Origin: Paenibacillus terrae
GTDB taxonomy: Bacteria > Bacillota > Bacilli > Paenibacillales > Paenibacillaceae
Direction of reading: 5' to 3'
NCBI RefSeq assembly: GCF_000943545.1
Contig: NZ_JTHP01000027.1
Location: 1 to 64,000 of the forward strand
DNA: 64,000 bases
The position numbers were made by a program, and so were the translations under genes. The notes below the pieces were generated by a model, which was not told where the DNA came from, ran no database searches, and worked only from the letters and a program-made list of their open reading frames with translations. Below are positions 24,697 through 33,385 of the stretch, one piece after another; the stretch's first letter is position 1, and every line of letters starts with the position of its first letter.

Positions 24697-26175
24697 TTAA
24701 AGAATGATGGCAATCAGGCCACCGGAGCCTTCGTTAATAATGCGGCCCAACGTTTCCTGAAGTTTGTAGCGTGCATTGTCCGGCATCATTGCGATCTTGC
24801 CCTGAATGCCTTCCCGCACAATGGAATGCAGCGAGCGTCCGAAAATGTCCGACTCCCAAATTTTGATCGGGTCATTTTCAAAATCCTGCATCAGATAGCG
24901 CATAAGCTCCTCACTTTGCTTCTCTGTTCCGATAATCGGAGCAAATTCCGATTCCACATCGACACGGATCATGTGTATGGAAGGTGCTGTTGCCTTGAGC
25001 CGCACACCAAACCTTGTACCCTGACGAATCAACTGCGGATCGTCTAGTGCCATCTCGGACAACGACGGCGCAGCAATGCCATATCCCGTTGTTTTGACCA
25101 TTTCCAACGCCTCGGCGAAGCGGTCATATTCCCGCTTGGCATGGGCAAAATCCTGCATCATTTGCAGCAGATGATCCTTGCCGCGGATCTCTACCCCAAC
25201 CACCTCGACCAAAATCTGATCGTACAGCTCATCCGGTGCGAACAGATCAATTTCCGCCACACCCTGGCCCATATTCATCCCGCTCAGACCGGCCCTGTCG
25301 ATGAATTCATACTCCATAAACTGGCCGACCACCCGGTCTACATCACGCAGGCGTCGAATGTCTTTTACCGTATCGCGGACGGAATTCTCATAATTGCTGC
25401 GCAGCCAGTGATCTTCATTCAGTACCATAACCCAGCTCGGCAAATTCACATTCACCTCATGCACTGGGAATTCATATAATACTTCACGAAGCACGCCTGT
25501 AACATCATCTTCTGTCATCGTTGCTGCACTGAGCGTCATGACAGGAATATCATACTTGGCTGCCAACTCACTGCGAAGTTGAAGTGTTTCATCGCTGCGC
25601 GGATGCGTGGAATTGATGACCAGCACAAACGGCTTGCCTACCTCTTTCAACTCCTCAATGACTCGCTCTTCCGACTCTACATAAGAGCTACGCGGAATTT
25701 CCGCAATCGTGCCGTCTGTCGTGACTACAACACCGAGCGTCGAATGCTCCTGAATGACCTTGCGCGTGCCAATCTCCGCCGCTTCCTGAAACGGAATCGG
25801 TTCTTCAAACCATGGCGTGGAGATCATGCGCGGACCATTTTCATCCTCGTAGCCCTTCGCACCCTCTACTGCGTATCCTACACAGTCGACCAGACGGACA
25901 TTCACATCCAGTCCTTCCGTTACTTTGATCTGGACGGCATTATTCGGTACGAATTTAGGCTCCGTCGTCATGATCGTTTTCCCTGCCGCACTTTGTGGCA
26001 GCTCATCTACGGCGCGGGCACGGTCCGCCTCACTTGTAATGTTCGGCAGAACAATCGTCTCCATAAACCGCTTGATAAAAGTTGATTTACCTGTTCGGAC
26101 TGCGCCGACGACCCCAAGATAAATATCTCCTCCGGTGCGTTCGGCAATGTCTTTAAAAATGTCCACTTTCTCCAA
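24697..26175 (-). CDS. spoIVA: Stage IV sporulation protein A, coat morphogenetic ATPase
   Basis: SpoIVA polymerises on the outer forespore membrane, recruited by SpoVM, and forms the basement layer of the spore coat. The 492-aa protein has the Walker A GAVRTGKSTFIKRF (about 24-37), the switch region LVDCVGYAVEGAKGYEDENGPR and the conserved hydrophobic C-terminus SGGLIAIIL. The start is TTG at 26175, six nt after GAGGAGGGG. In the mother cell it is expected to be sigma-E dependent; I found only a weak candidate promoter. The neighbouring order spoIVA-ABC-hbs differs from B. subtilis. Confidence 0.97.
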   Translation of the reverse strand: MEKVDIFKDIAERTGGDIYLGVVGAVRTGKSTFIKRFMETIVLPNITSEADRARAVDELPQSAAGKTIMTTEPKFVPNNAVQIKVTEGLDVNVRLVDCVGYAVEGAKGYEDENGPRMISTPWFEEPIPFQEAAEIGTRKVIQEHSTLGVVVTTDGTIAEIPRSSYVESEERVIEELKEVGKPFVLVINSTHPRSDETLQLRSELAAKYDIPVMTLSAATMTEDDVTGVLREVLYEFPVHEVNVNLPSWVMVLNEDHWLRSNYENSVRDTVKDIRRLRDVDRVVGQFMEYEFIDRAGLSGMNMGQGVAEIDLFAPDELYDQILVEVVGVEIRGKDHLLQMMQDFAHAKREYDRFAEALEMVKTTGYGIAAPSLSEMALDDPQLIRQGTRFGVRLKATAPSIHMIRVDVESEFAPIIGTEKQSEELMRYLMQDFENDPIKIWESDIFGRSLHSIVREGIQGKIAMMPDNARYKLQETLGRIINEGSGGLIAIIL

Positions 26176-26307
26176 TGAAATCCCCTCCTCAAAAGTCTCC
26201 GAAGGAAAAATGCTTAATGAGCATCCGCTTCGTGTTCAACCAACTGCTTGATCCCAGATGCGGCAGAACAGCCTTTAAAATGCCCGGAAGTCGTCCGCCG
26301 CCGAGGT

Positions 26308-26373
26308 TCAGGAGACTGATGGAATCGGCGAAACGGCGTAAACTCGTACATGCATTTGGACTGATACCATCAT
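26308..26373 (-). CDS. Possible 21-codon leader ORF upstream of spoIVA
   Basis: A GGAGGGG six nt before ATG 26373 opens a frame of 21 codons (MMVSVQMHVRVYAVSPIPSVS) ending at 26308, about 130 nt before spoIVA. The ribosome-binding site is as good as those of real genes nearby, but the peptide has no recognisable feature. It may be a leader peptide or chance. Confidence 0.25.
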   Translation of the reverse strand: MMVSVQMHVRVYAVSPIPSVS

Positions 26374-26527
26374 ATGTATCCCCTCCGTAAAATATGTTCA
26401 GTTTTTTTGAAAAAATAGAGTACGTCACAGAGATCACTGCAAAACGATATTTTACGTTTGGGTCCACTCACCTAATATATGCGTGGCGGGGTTTCCCCAT
26501 GACTTCGATGCTAGATTTATAATAAAA

Positions 26528-26636
26528 AAAGGATGTCTCTCTGACTTTCTAAGCAAACTCGCACCCATATTAAGAACACTTTTTTGAGCGTTCACTTTAG
26601 GGGTATAAGTTTCATAGTCGTCGGATAACATCCTTT
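26528..26636 (-). repeat. Structured intergenic element with terminal inverted repeats
   Basis: On the minus strand the segment starts AAAGGATGT and ends ACATCCTTT, followed by more T, with about 90 nt between. Inside is a 7-bp hairpin GAACGCT/AGTGTTC. It could be the terminator of the ferredoxin gene, a small mobile (MITE-like) element or an IS remnant; a 59-codon frame without a ribosome-binding site (26452-26631) crosses it. No target duplication is clear. The rest of the gap between spoIVA and the ferredoxin (26176-26662) holds only the leader ORF above. Confidence 0.4.
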
Positions 26637-26662
26637 GTTTCTTATTCTTTTGAGTTTAAGCT

Positions 26663-27013
26663 TTACCATAGTTCGTCTTCCTGTGCCTGACGCTCAAGCT
26701 GTCGCCGAACAGCCGCCTTGAGCTTATCCTCTGGTATCATCACCTCAACATTACTCTGGGCGCGAGCCTGACAGGACAAGCGGATGCCTTCATCCAGCAG
26801 AGGTCCCAGCTTGCGGCGCTCTGCATCACTTGGCTGGCCTGCGTGTACAGCCCATTCCTGTGAAATATGCACCTTGCACATGAGACAGGCCGCTTTTCCA
26901 TCACAACGGGTTGGAATATACACGTTCGCTTTACGTGCGGCCTGGAGCAATGTCGTGCCTTGACCGACCTGTACGCGCCTGCCTGATGGCTTAAACGTAA
27001 TATGCACATCCAT
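26663..27013 (-). CDS. [2Fe-2S] ferredoxin-like protein
   Basis: Small electron carrier of 116 aa. It has the beta-grasp ferredoxin pattern: ITFKPSGRRVQVGQGTTLLQ at the start, cysteines 37, 43 and 46 in RCDGKAACLMC, and Cys81 in GIRLSCQA, a C-x5-C-x2-C-xn-C arrangement typical of plant-type or adrenodoxin-like clusters. The C-terminal 20 residues are charged and probably helical. It follows the nucleotidyltransferase-like gene by about 50 nt. Redox partners are not evident from context. Confidence 0.85.
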   Translation of the reverse strand: MDVHITFKPSGRRVQVGQGTTLLQAARKANVYIPTRCDGKAACLMCKVHISQEWAVHAGQPSDAERRKLGPLLDEGIRLSCQARAQSNVEVMIPEDKLKAAVRRQLERQAQEDELW

Positions 27014-27065
27014 GAACGGCCCTCCATTCTTTTAGCAAACACAAACCTGCCAATTACAGCCTCAT

Positions 27066-27695
27066 TCAGCTTCTGAAATGCAACTCGGGCCAAGGCAAAA
27101 GCTCTTGCAGCTTAGCCAACTGGTCATCTGTCCAAATGTTGCTGATCAGCAGTTGGTTCAGTACCGCTATATGTCGCTGTGGATCACGCTTTATGGCGTC
27201 TGCAATCGCCTCATATCGGTCGGGCCGATTTCGTAATAGATTAAATAGTAGCTCATGACTGAGTGGCATCAGACGCAGTGAAGAGCGCCCCAGGTCAAGC
27301 CGGATTCCAGCCGTCCATAGCAGCCGCTCGACCTCCAAACGATATAAAGCTCCATCACACAGCACCTCAAAACCACCCACAAGCTCAACTGGAAATCCCT
27401 CCAGCTCATAGTGGCTCAATAATGAAACGTATGAACCACTACGATCTACCTGCTGTCGATCGATCATTATACCCGGTGCTTTCGCATGGAGCTCCTTCGC
27501 TGCGTGAATATCTGCGTAAATATCAATATCTCGGGGCAGTCGATCCAGCTCAACCCCCTGCACAAGCAGCGAACAGCTTCCTCCCAGCATCCACGGAACA
27601 GCAACAGATTTCCAGCCGTCCGCCAAGCTGCTCAGCGCAGCCGTCAGCTCGTGAGGCAGCTTGTTCAATCGCACCGAAGGTATAGCCTCCATCAC
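27066..27695 (-). CDS. Nucleotidyltransferase-fold protein, function unknown
   Basis: The 209-aa protein starts at a GTG (27695) seven nt after GGAGG. Residues about 33-62 read WMLGGSCSLLVQGVELDRLP then RDIDIYAD, the Gly-Gly-Ser and Asp-x-Asp arrangement of nucleotidyltransferase-superfamily proteins related to AbiEii or MNT types. The remainder is helical. The metal-binding motif is present, but the substrate is unknown. No toxin or antitoxin-like partner is adjacent: the neighbours are a ferredoxin and spoVIF. Probably a housekeeping or spore-forming lineage protein. Confidence 0.65.
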   Translation of the reverse strand: MMEAIPSVRLNKLPHELTAALSSLADGWKSVAVPWMLGGSCSLLVQGVELDRLPRDIDIYADIHAAKELHAKAPGIMIDRQQVDRSGSYVSLLSHYELEGFPVELVGGFEVLCDGALYRLEVERLLWTAGIRLDLGRSSLRLMPLSHELLFNLLRNRPDRYEAIADAIKRDPQRHIAVLNQLLISNIWTDDQLAKLQELLPWPELHFRS

Positions 27696-27815
27696 ATTGT
27701 TTCCTCCCTTTCAATCCATCATCCCGTTTCCTGTTGGGCACCATTATAACATGTTATGTATGGCAGTTCGACATTTTATGCATAAGAGAGCAGACGAGAA
27801 TCTGCTGGAATATAT

Positions 27816-27846
27816 AAAAAAAACCGTGAACCTGTCTGGTTCACGG
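27816..27846 (-). terminator. Terminator of spoVIF
   Basis: CCGTGAACC-AGAC-AGGTTCACGG followed by eight T on the minus strand, about 35 nt beyond the spoVIF stop. Confidence 0.85.
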
Positions 27847-27879
27847 AGAATGGAACCCACCAGTACACGGCCGGAATTT

Positions 27880-28155
27880 TTATTTTTTCATCATCATTTT
27901 CATCAACCCTTCCATATTGGAAGGACTCATTCCGCTCTTTTTGACGGCACCGACAATATCCCTTACTGTATCTTCCGACACCGGAATGTTGGCCATCGCA
28001 GATACCTGCTTTATCAGCTGACGAAGCTGTGCTTCACTTTGAAGCGTGTCCGCCTTCACGGTGCTTGCCAGCTTTTTCACCGCATTTTCAGATATGTTTT
28101 TGCCACCTTTTTTGTTAATGGCCTTCAACGCATCTTTCGGAAAGTTTTTACTCAC
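27880..28155 (-). CDS. spoVIF: Stage VI sporulation protein F
   Basis: Late coat-assembly protein (YjcC in B. subtilis), acting in the mother cell. I start it at GTG 28155 (VSKNFPKDAL) after GGAGGGG, giving 91 aa; a longer upstream frame is not supported. The small helical protein has repeated KKxxxxxxxxV units: KDALKAINKKGGKNISENAV, VKKLASTVKADTLQSEAQLR and DTVRDIVGAVKKSGMSPSNM, and ends MMMKK. A sigma-K-like promoter lies just upstream. Single-gene unit with its own terminator. Confidence 0.8.
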   Translation of the reverse strand: MSKNFPKDALKAINKKGGKNISENAVKKLASTVKADTLQSEAQLRQLIKQVSAMANIPVSEDTVRDIVGAVKKSGMSPSNMEGLMKMMMKK

Positions 28156-28185
28156 ATTCTCCCCTCCTCCGCCATTGCTCAACTC

Positions 28186-28212
28186 AGTGTATGAATGGTG
28201 GAAGCCAAAGGT
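28186..28212 (-). promoter_or_regulatory. Sigma-K-like promoter of spoVIF
   Basis: AC (28211-28212), a 17-nt spacer and CATACACT (28186-28193) on the minus strand. The sigma-K consensus is AC-N17-CATAnnnTA. The last A is missing, and the -10 also resembles sigma-E. It fits the known late expression of spoVIF. Confidence 0.45.
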
Positions 28213-28248
28213 GATTAAGCTTACGAAAGACATGCCATACGCCTAACT

Positions 28249-28297
28249 GAAAAAAGCTGTCTCAACCGTAGATAAAATCCACTTGCGAGACAGCCTT
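28249..28297 (-). terminator. Terminator of the gpsA transcript
   Basis: AGGCTGTCTC pairs with GAGACAGCTT across a loop of about 25 nt and is followed by TTTTTT on the minus strand, about 30 nt after the gpsA stop. Confidence 0.75.
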
Positions 28298-28325
28298 TTG
28301 TATGTTTTTATGTGCAGCTAAACCT

Positions 28326-29366
28326 TTATGAATGCCATTGTTCCCATGTTTGCAGAGGCATGACTTCCATTTCGGTTTTCGGATCGCGCCCCATGAGCGC
28401 CTCGACGGCCTTGCGGACGTCACGTCCTTCAAATAGTACCCCGTACAGCACTTCCGTAATAGGCATCTGAACGCCCAGCTTTTGCGAGATCGCATAGGCT
28501 GCCTTTGTCGTCCGAATGCCTTCTACCACCATGCCCATGGATTCTAGCACATCATCAAGCTTTTGTCCCTGCCCAAGCAGTGAGCCTGCACGCCAGTTAC
28601 GGCTGTGACGGCTCGTTGCGGTGACGACCAGATCGCCTATACCCGCAAGCCCGGAAAAGGTCAACGGATTGGCTCCCATTTCTACTCCGGCACGGGTAAT
28701 CTCGGCCAAACCACGGGTCAACAAAGCGGCTTTTGCATTATCACCAAAGCCTAATCCGTCCGACATCCCCGCTCCCAGAGCGATAATGTTCTTCAACGCT
28801 CCGGATAACTCCACACCCAACAAATCCCGGTTCGTATATACACGGAAATAGGAGTTCATGAACAGCTCCTGTGCAGCCTGTGCAGCCTTCTCATTAGACG
28901 AGGCCACGACAACCGTCGTAGGGCATTTCCGCACTACTTCTTCCGCATGGCTCGGACCGGACAGCACGGCAATATCACCCTCCGCGACTTCCAGCTCTTC
29001 TGAAATCACCGTGGACATACGTTTGAGTGTTTCCGTTTCAAAACCTTTAATGGCATGAACAATCAGCATGTCCTTGGTAAAGAATGCTTTCAGACTACGC
29101 GCCACCTGACGCGCAGCAGCGGAAGGAGCTACGATTACGACTGCTTTAGCACCGGACACCGCAACTTGCATATCCGTTGTAGCCATAATCCGTTCAGACA
29201 GGACAGAACCAGGTAAATAATGCTCATTTGTATGCTTCTCATTGATTTCAGCAGCTTGCTGTTCGTTTCTCGTCCAGACAGAGACATCGTTGTTATTGGC
29301 CGCAAGGACGGAAGCCAGAGCTGTTCCCCAACTGCCCGCGACCAGCACAGCTATTTTCTCAGACAA
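28326..29366 (-). CDS. gpsA: Glycerol-3-phosphate dehydrogenase [NAD(P)+]
   Basis: Reduces dihydroxyacetone phosphate to sn-glycerol 3-phosphate for phospholipid synthesis. The start is a TTG at 29366 (LSEKIAVLVAGSWGTALAS) after AAGGAGGAG, overlapping plsY by 8 nt; it gives 346 aa. Motifs: the nucleotide-binding VAGSWGTALA (the usual first Gly of GAGSWG is Val-Ala here), VLSGPSHAEEV, the catalytic-Lys segment SGALKNIIALGAGM and the TATSRHSRNW region. It lies next to plsY, which uses its product, and der as in B. subtilis. Confidence 0.94.
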   Translation of the reverse strand: MSEKIAVLVAGSWGTALASVLAANNNDVSVWTRNEQQAAEINEKHTNEHYLPGSVLSERIMATTDMQVAVSGAKAVVIVAPSAAARQVARSLKAFFTKDMLIVHAIKGFETETLKRMSTVISEELEVAEGDIAVLSGPSHAEEVVRKCPTTVVVASSNEKAAQAAQELFMNSYFRVYTNRDLLGVELSGALKNIIALGAGMSDGLGFGDNAKAALLTRGLAEITRAGVEMGANPLTFSGLAGIGDLVVTATSRHSRNWRAGSLLGQGQKLDDVLESMGMVVEGIRTTKAAYAISQKLGVQMPITEVLYGVLFEGRDVRKAVEALMGRDPKTEMEVMPLQTWEQWHS

Positions 29367-29967
29367 GACGATCTCCTCCTTTGGAGCCAAGCTTGTTTTC
29401 TTTGCCCCGTACCAGCTTGGCAATGTTGGTGCGGTGTCTCCACACAGCAAACACACAAATGACCAGAGCCGTCCAGAAGAGCGGCCATGCATAACCAAGT
29501 ACCAGTAAAATCCAAGGTGTCAAAATGACAAAAATCAGCGAGCCAAGGGATACATAGCGCGTAATTACGATTGCAAGAATCGCAATAATTCCGGCATACA
29601 ATGCGGGGAGTAAGGCAATCGAGACCAATACACCAATAGCGGTAGCAATACCTTTTCCTCCGCGAAAGTGGAAATATACCGGCCAGTTATGGCCTGCAAT
29701 CGCCGCAATGCCACACAAACCCGGTAACCAGAATGAATTTCCGCCAAGCCAATGCCCTATCAGCACCGCAACAATCCCTTTAAGTACGTCCAGCAGCAAT
29801 ACCAGTATGGCAGGGCCTTTTCCTAGCACACGCAGCGTATTCGTCGCGCCGGCATTGCCACTTCCATGCTGGCGAATGTCGATTCCTTTTAATTTTCCAT
29901 ACAGCAGACTGAAGCTGACAGAGCCAAGCAAGTAACTGAGTACGATGGCAATGATCTGTAAAATCAA
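29359..29967 (-). CDS. plsY: Acyl-phosphate:glycerol-3-phosphate acyltransferase
   Basis: Membrane enzyme acylating glycerol 3-phosphate at position 1 with acyl phosphate from PlsX. The 202-aa protein has about five membrane segments and the three PlsY motifs: LLGSVSFSLLYGKLKGIDIRQ with GSGNAGATN (motif 1), FHFRGGKGIATAIG (motif 2) and the later loop SLIFVILTPW. The C-terminus is basic. It precedes gpsA with an 8-nt overlap, so substrate-making and substrate-using enzymes are coupled. Confidence 0.95.
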   Translation of the reverse strand: MILQIIAIVLSYLLGSVSFSLLYGKLKGIDIRQHGSGNAGATNTLRVLGKGPAILVLLLDVLKGIVAVLIGHWLGGNSFWLPGLCGIAAIAGHNWPVYFHFRGGKGIATAIGVLVSIALLPALYAGIIAILAIVITRYVSLGSLIFVILTPWILLVLGYAWPLFWTALVICVFAVWRHRTNIAKLVRGKENKLGSKGGDRLV

Positions 29968-29978
29968 CCTATTCGCTC

Positions 29979-31301
29979 CTAACTTTCGTCAGACTTGCGC
30001 CGTGTAAAGATACGAATTGGAGTTCCCTCAAAGTTGAAGGCGGCGCGAATTTTGTTCTCCAGATAACGCTCGTAAGAGAAGTGCATCATTTCCGGATCAT
30101 TGACGAATACAACCATCGTAGGCGGCTTAACAGCAACCTGAGTCACATAGTTAATACGCAGACGGCGTCCTTTGTCAGTTGGCGGAGGATTAATCGCAAC
30201 CGCATCGGAAATAACATCGTTCAGCAAATGCGTCTGAATACGCAAGACATGCTGCTGCGCCACATGCTGGACAACAGGGAGCAGCTTTTGCAAGCGCTGC
30301 TTTGTTTTCGCAGACAAGAACACAATCGGAGCATAGGTCATAAACAGAAAGTGATCGCGAATTTTAGTTTCAAATTGGCGCATCGTTTTATCGTCCTTAT
30401 CCACGACATCCCATTTGTTTACAACAAACAGCGAGGCTTTACCCGCTTCATAAGCGTAACCGGCAATGTGCTTATCCTGCTCAATAATACCTTCCTCGCC
30501 GTTAATAACGACCAGTACGACATCTGCACGCTCAATAGCACGCATGGCACGCATCACACTATATTTTTCGGTCGTCTCATATACTTTACCACGTTTACGC
30601 ATACCCGCCGTATCAATCAGTACATACTTCTGACCGTCTTTTTCAAAAGGCGTATCAATTGCATCACGCGTTGTACCTGCAATGTCACTAACAATAACCC
30701 GTTCCTCTCCCAGAATGGCGTTAACGAGCGAGGATTTACCTACGTTCGGGCGACCGATCAAGGCAACACGGATCACATCTTCATCATAAATGTCCTCTTC
30801 CAGCTCAGGCAAATTGGACGTAATCGCATCCAACAGGTCACCAAGACCTATACCGTGGCTACCGGAAATGGCAATGGGGTCGCCGAATCCATAAGAATAA
30901 AATTCATAAATCAGATCCGCACGTGCCAGATTGTCCACCTTGTTTACAGCCACAACAACAGGCTTGCCCGAACGATACAGCATTTGGGCTACCTCTTCAT
31001 CAGATTGCGTAATCCCTGCCTTCGCATCACTCATGAATACTATAACATCTGCTTCTTCTATAGCTAGTTCGGCTTGCATCCGGATGGATTTCAAGATTTC
31101 ATCTTCCCCATCAATCTCAATGCCGCCAGTATCAATAATACTGAAGGATTTACCGTTCCACTCCGATATACCATAAATACGGTCACGGGTGATTCCAGGC
31201 TTATCTTCCACTATGGATAAACGATCCCCGATAATCCGATTAAAAATGGTGGATTTACCCACATTCGGACGACCGACAATAGCCACAACGGGTCTTGCCA
31301 T
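29979..31301 (-). CDS. der: Ribosome biogenesis GTPase Der (EngA)
   Basis: Tandem-GTPase factor for 50S subunit maturation. I start it at 31301 ([15 protein letters not shown]) after GGAGGAG, giving 440 aa. Two G domains are visible: G1 [10 protein letters not shown]3 DTGG, G4 NKVD; then a second [13 protein letters not shown] and NKWD (about residues 9-165 and 178-345), followed by the KH-like domain ending with [13 protein letters not shown]. The rpsA-like gene lies upstream and plsY-gpsA downstream, as in B. subtilis. Confidence 0.97.
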   Translation of the reverse strand: MARPVVAIVGRPNVGKSTIFNRIIGDRLSIVEDKPGITRDRIYGISEWNGKSFSIIDTGGIEIDGEDEILKSIRMQAELAIEEADVIVFMSDAKAGITQSDEEVAQMLYRSGKPVVVAVNKVDNLARADLIYEFYSYGFGDPIAISGSHGIGLGDLLDAITSNLPELEEDIYDEDVIRVALIGRPNVGKSSLVNAILGEERVIVSDIAGTTRDAIDTPFEKDGQKYVLIDTAGMRKRGKVYETTEKYSVMRAMRAIERADVVLVVINGEEGIIEQDKHIAGYAYEAGKASLFVVNKWDVVDKDDKTMRQFETKIRDHFLFMTYAPIVFLSAKTKQRLQKLLPVVQHVAQQHVLRIQTHLLNDVISDAVAINPPPTDKGRRLRINYVTQVAVKPPTMVVFVNDPEMMHFSYERYLENKIRAAFNFEGTPIRIFTRRKSDES

Positions 31302-31365
31302 AAATTCACTCCTCCTGTCAATTCTTCCGCTCTCATCATAGCAAAAAACATGCCTGTTAGCGATA

Positions 31366-31379
31366 TTGTCACGTGACAA
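31366..31379. promoter_or_regulatory. 14-bp perfect palindrome upstream of der
   Basis: TTGTCACGTGACAA is a perfect inverted repeat between the rpsA-like stop and the der start. It looks like an operator for a dimeric regulator; on the minus strand its right half could also be a -35 (TTGTCA), but no good -10 follows at 17 nt. Confidence 0.35.
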
Positions 31380-31445
31380 CAATCGGCGAACCCTCTGGGT
31401 CCGCCGATGGTGTACGTTATGCTTATAAAGTGTATTGATTCAAAC

Positions 31446-32672
31446 TCATTTAAATTTGTTCAGTTTATCGCCAAAACGTTCGCCAAGCGTAATGCTCAGA
31501 CCAGAATTGTTCAAGGAAACGTTCGGATTGTTCAGTTCCTCACGAGGTGCGCGGGATGCACGTGGCGCTCTTTCTGCTCTTGGAGCAGCTTCTGGAGCTT
31601 CCTCAGTTTCTTTAATGCTCAGGCTAACACGTTTTTCAGTAGGACTCATTTCAAGAATTTTAACCTTAACTTCTTGTCCTTCTTCCAGAACTTCTTGTGG
31701 AGTTCCAATGTGTTTGTGGGAAATTTGGGAGATATGAACCAAACCTTCCACGCCAGAAGCGATTTCAACGAATGCACCGAAGTTAACCAGACGTTTAACA
31801 ACGCCTGTTACAACGTCACCGTTGTTAAATTGTCCAGCAGCAGATTCCCAAGGACCAGGCTGTGCAGCTTTCATGCTCAGGCTGATTTTTCCTTTTTCAG
31901 GGTCCACTTTCAGGACTTTCACTTTTACTTGTTCTCCTTCAGAAACCGCATCGGAAGGTTTGTCAACATGAGTCCAGGCAATTTCAGATACGTGAACCAA
32001 ACCATCCACGCCGCCTACGTCAACGAAAGCACCGAATTGAGTGAGACGTTGAACCGTGCCCACGATTTCTTGTCCTTCTTTCAGCTCAGCCATTACTTTA
32101 AGCTTGTTGGCTTCAAATTCTGCTTCCAGAACGTCTTTTTGAGAAAGGATTACTTTGTTGTTCTCACGATCCAGCTCTTTCACGACAACACGCAATGTGC
32201 GGCCTTTATAATCGCTGAAATCTTCAACGAAATGGCGTTCTACCATGGATGCAGGGATAAATCCGCGCAGACCCACGTCTACAACGATGCCGCCTTTAAC
32301 GACATCATTAACAACCACTTCAAATACTTCTTTGCTTTCAAACAGCTGCTCCAGCTTTTCCCAAGCATTTTCACTGTCGATTGCACGTTTGGACAGGACA
32401 AGTTTTTCTTTGCCGTCGTCGATGCTGATAATTCTAGCTTCAACCTCTTGGCCTACTTGTACTGCTTCTTCTGCGTTGTCCAAACCAGAAGACAACTCGC
32501 GAATTGGAATAATTCCATCGTATTTATATCCAATGCTTACTACCGCTTGGTTATCTTCCAATTTCACGATTGTACCTTTAACGGTGTCACCTTTTTTCAG
32601 GGAGACGATTTGATCGAGCTCGTCTTGATTTGCCGCTTCAGCAGCTTCTTGATTTTTAATTTCTTCCGACAT
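31446..32672 (-). CDS. rpsA: S1 RNA-binding domain protein (ribosomal protein S1 homologue, YpfD-like)
   Basis: The 408-aa protein has four S1 domains (about residues 27-95, 113-182, 198-267 and 283-353), each with the pattern GDTVKGTIVKLEDNQAVVSI or GFIPASM/GLVHVSEIA. The C-terminal 50 residues are Ala/Arg/Pro-rich (APRAERAPRASRAPREE). Low-GC Gram-positive homologues are shorter than the six-domain E. coli S1 and are not essential ribosomal components in B. subtilis, so the exact role in translation is uncertain. Start follows GAGGAGGG. Lies between plsC and der. Confidence 0.9.
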   Translation of the reverse strand: MSEEIKNQEAAEAANQDELDQIVSLKKGDTVKGTIVKLEDNQAVVSIGYKYDGIIPIRELSSGLDNAEEAVQVGQEVEARIISIDDGKEKLVLSKRAIDSENAWEKLEQLFESKEVFEVVVNDVVKGGIVVDVGLRGFIPASMVERHFVEDFSDYKGRTLRVVVKELDRENNKVILSQKDVLEAEFEANKLKVMAELKEGQEIVGTVQRLTQFGAFVDVGGVDGLVHVSEIAWTHVDKPSDAVSEGEQVKVKVLKVDPEKGKISLSMKAAQPGPWESAAGQFNNGDVVTGVVKRLVNFGAFVEIASGVEGLVHISQISHKHIGTPQEVLEEGQEVKVKILEMSPTEKRVSLSIKETEEAPEAAPRAERAPRASRAPREELNNPNVSLNNSGLSITLGERFGDKLNKFK

Positions 32673-32705
32673 GTCAATACCCTCCTCAATTCAAAAAAAC
32701 CATTT

Positions 32706-32733
32706 ATTTAAACCTGCGCGTAGCAGAGTTCAA
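32706..32733 (-). promoter_or_regulatory. Possible sigma-A promoter of the S1-domain gene
   Basis: TTGAAC (32728-32733), 16-nt spacer and TTAAAT (32706-32711) on the minus strand, about 35 nt before the start codon. Weak match. Confidence 0.3.
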
Positions 32734-32791
32734 AACACTGATAAACTTCTGTTCTAGTTTTCCGAGATTAGACACAATTCATGCAGGCCTT

Positions 32792-33385
32792 TCAGTTATT
32801 CGTAGGCTCGCCGGTTTCTCGCATTGTACGAATACGAGACATAATCTCTTCTGTTGCCAGCTCAAGTGGATCTCCTTCGATAACGGTGCCTTTTTGGTAA
32901 GCATCCAAATTAACAGGTTTGCCGTATATCACTTTCGTTTTACGGAAAAGCTTGTAATCACCAACAATGGCGACCGGAACGGCAGCCGCTCCACTACGCA
33001 GCGCAAAGCTGGCAGCACCCTTTTTACCGATTCCCCCGGCTCCTCTGGAGCCTTCTGGAAAGATTCCCATAACCTTGCCGTCACGCAAAATGGTCAAGGC
33101 CAGCTTAATGGATTCCTTGCTCACACCACCGCGTTTGACCGGAAAAGCTCCCAGCTTGTCAATCAACGGACCAAGTACAGGAGTATTAAATAACTCGGCT
33201 TTCGCCATAAAGTGAACCTTTCGATCCAGCAAAATGCCAACTGTCGGAGGGTCCAGATTACTAATATGATTAGAACACAACAGTACTCCGCCCTCAGCAG
33301 GAACATTTTCCCTGCCTACAGCCTCAAGTCTGAACAGAAAGCGGTATATGAGACGCAAAATACGGACGCATACAGCATATATCAT
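32792..33385 (-). CDS. plsC: 1-acyl-sn-glycerol-3-phosphate acyltransferase
   Basis: Second acylation of phosphatidic acid synthesis at the membrane. The 197-aa protein shows the acyltransferase blocks: the catalytic CSNHISNLDPPTVG (HxxxxD, about residues 36-49), KAELFNTPVLGPLIDKLGAF, FPEGSRGAGG (block III) and the later VPVAIVGDY (block IV). One hydrophobic N-terminal segment. It overlaps cmk by 4 nt and precedes the S1-domain gene, an order conserved in Bacillales. Confidence 0.92.
   Translation of the reverse strand: MIYAVCVRILRLIYRFLFRLEAVGRENVPAEGGVLLCSNHISNLDPPTVGILLDRKVHFMAKAELFNTPVLGPLIDKLGAFPVKRGGVSKESIKLALTILRDGKVMGIFPEGSRGAGGIGKKGAASFALRSGAAAVPVAIVGDYKLFRKTKVIYGKPVNLDAYQKGTVIEGDPLELATEEIMSRIRTMRETGEPTNN

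Noticed and set aside
26452..26631. 59-codon minus-strand ORF across the inverted-repeat element
   Set aside because: No usable ribosome-binding site (only AAAGG touching the ATG) and it overlaps the structured element; kept only as part of that finding.
27066..27695. Toxin-antitoxin (AbiEii/MNT-like) system
   Set aside because: Only a nucleotidyltransferase-like fold is visible; no HEPN or AbiEi partner is adjacent.
30081..31067. Plus-strand open frame of over 300 codons
   Set aside because: Antisense shadow of der; no family features.
31407..32711. Long plus-strand open frame of over 400 codons
   Set aside because: It is antisense to the S1-domain gene; the predicted protein is a low-complexity Phe/Asn/His-rich shadow without a ribosome-binding site.
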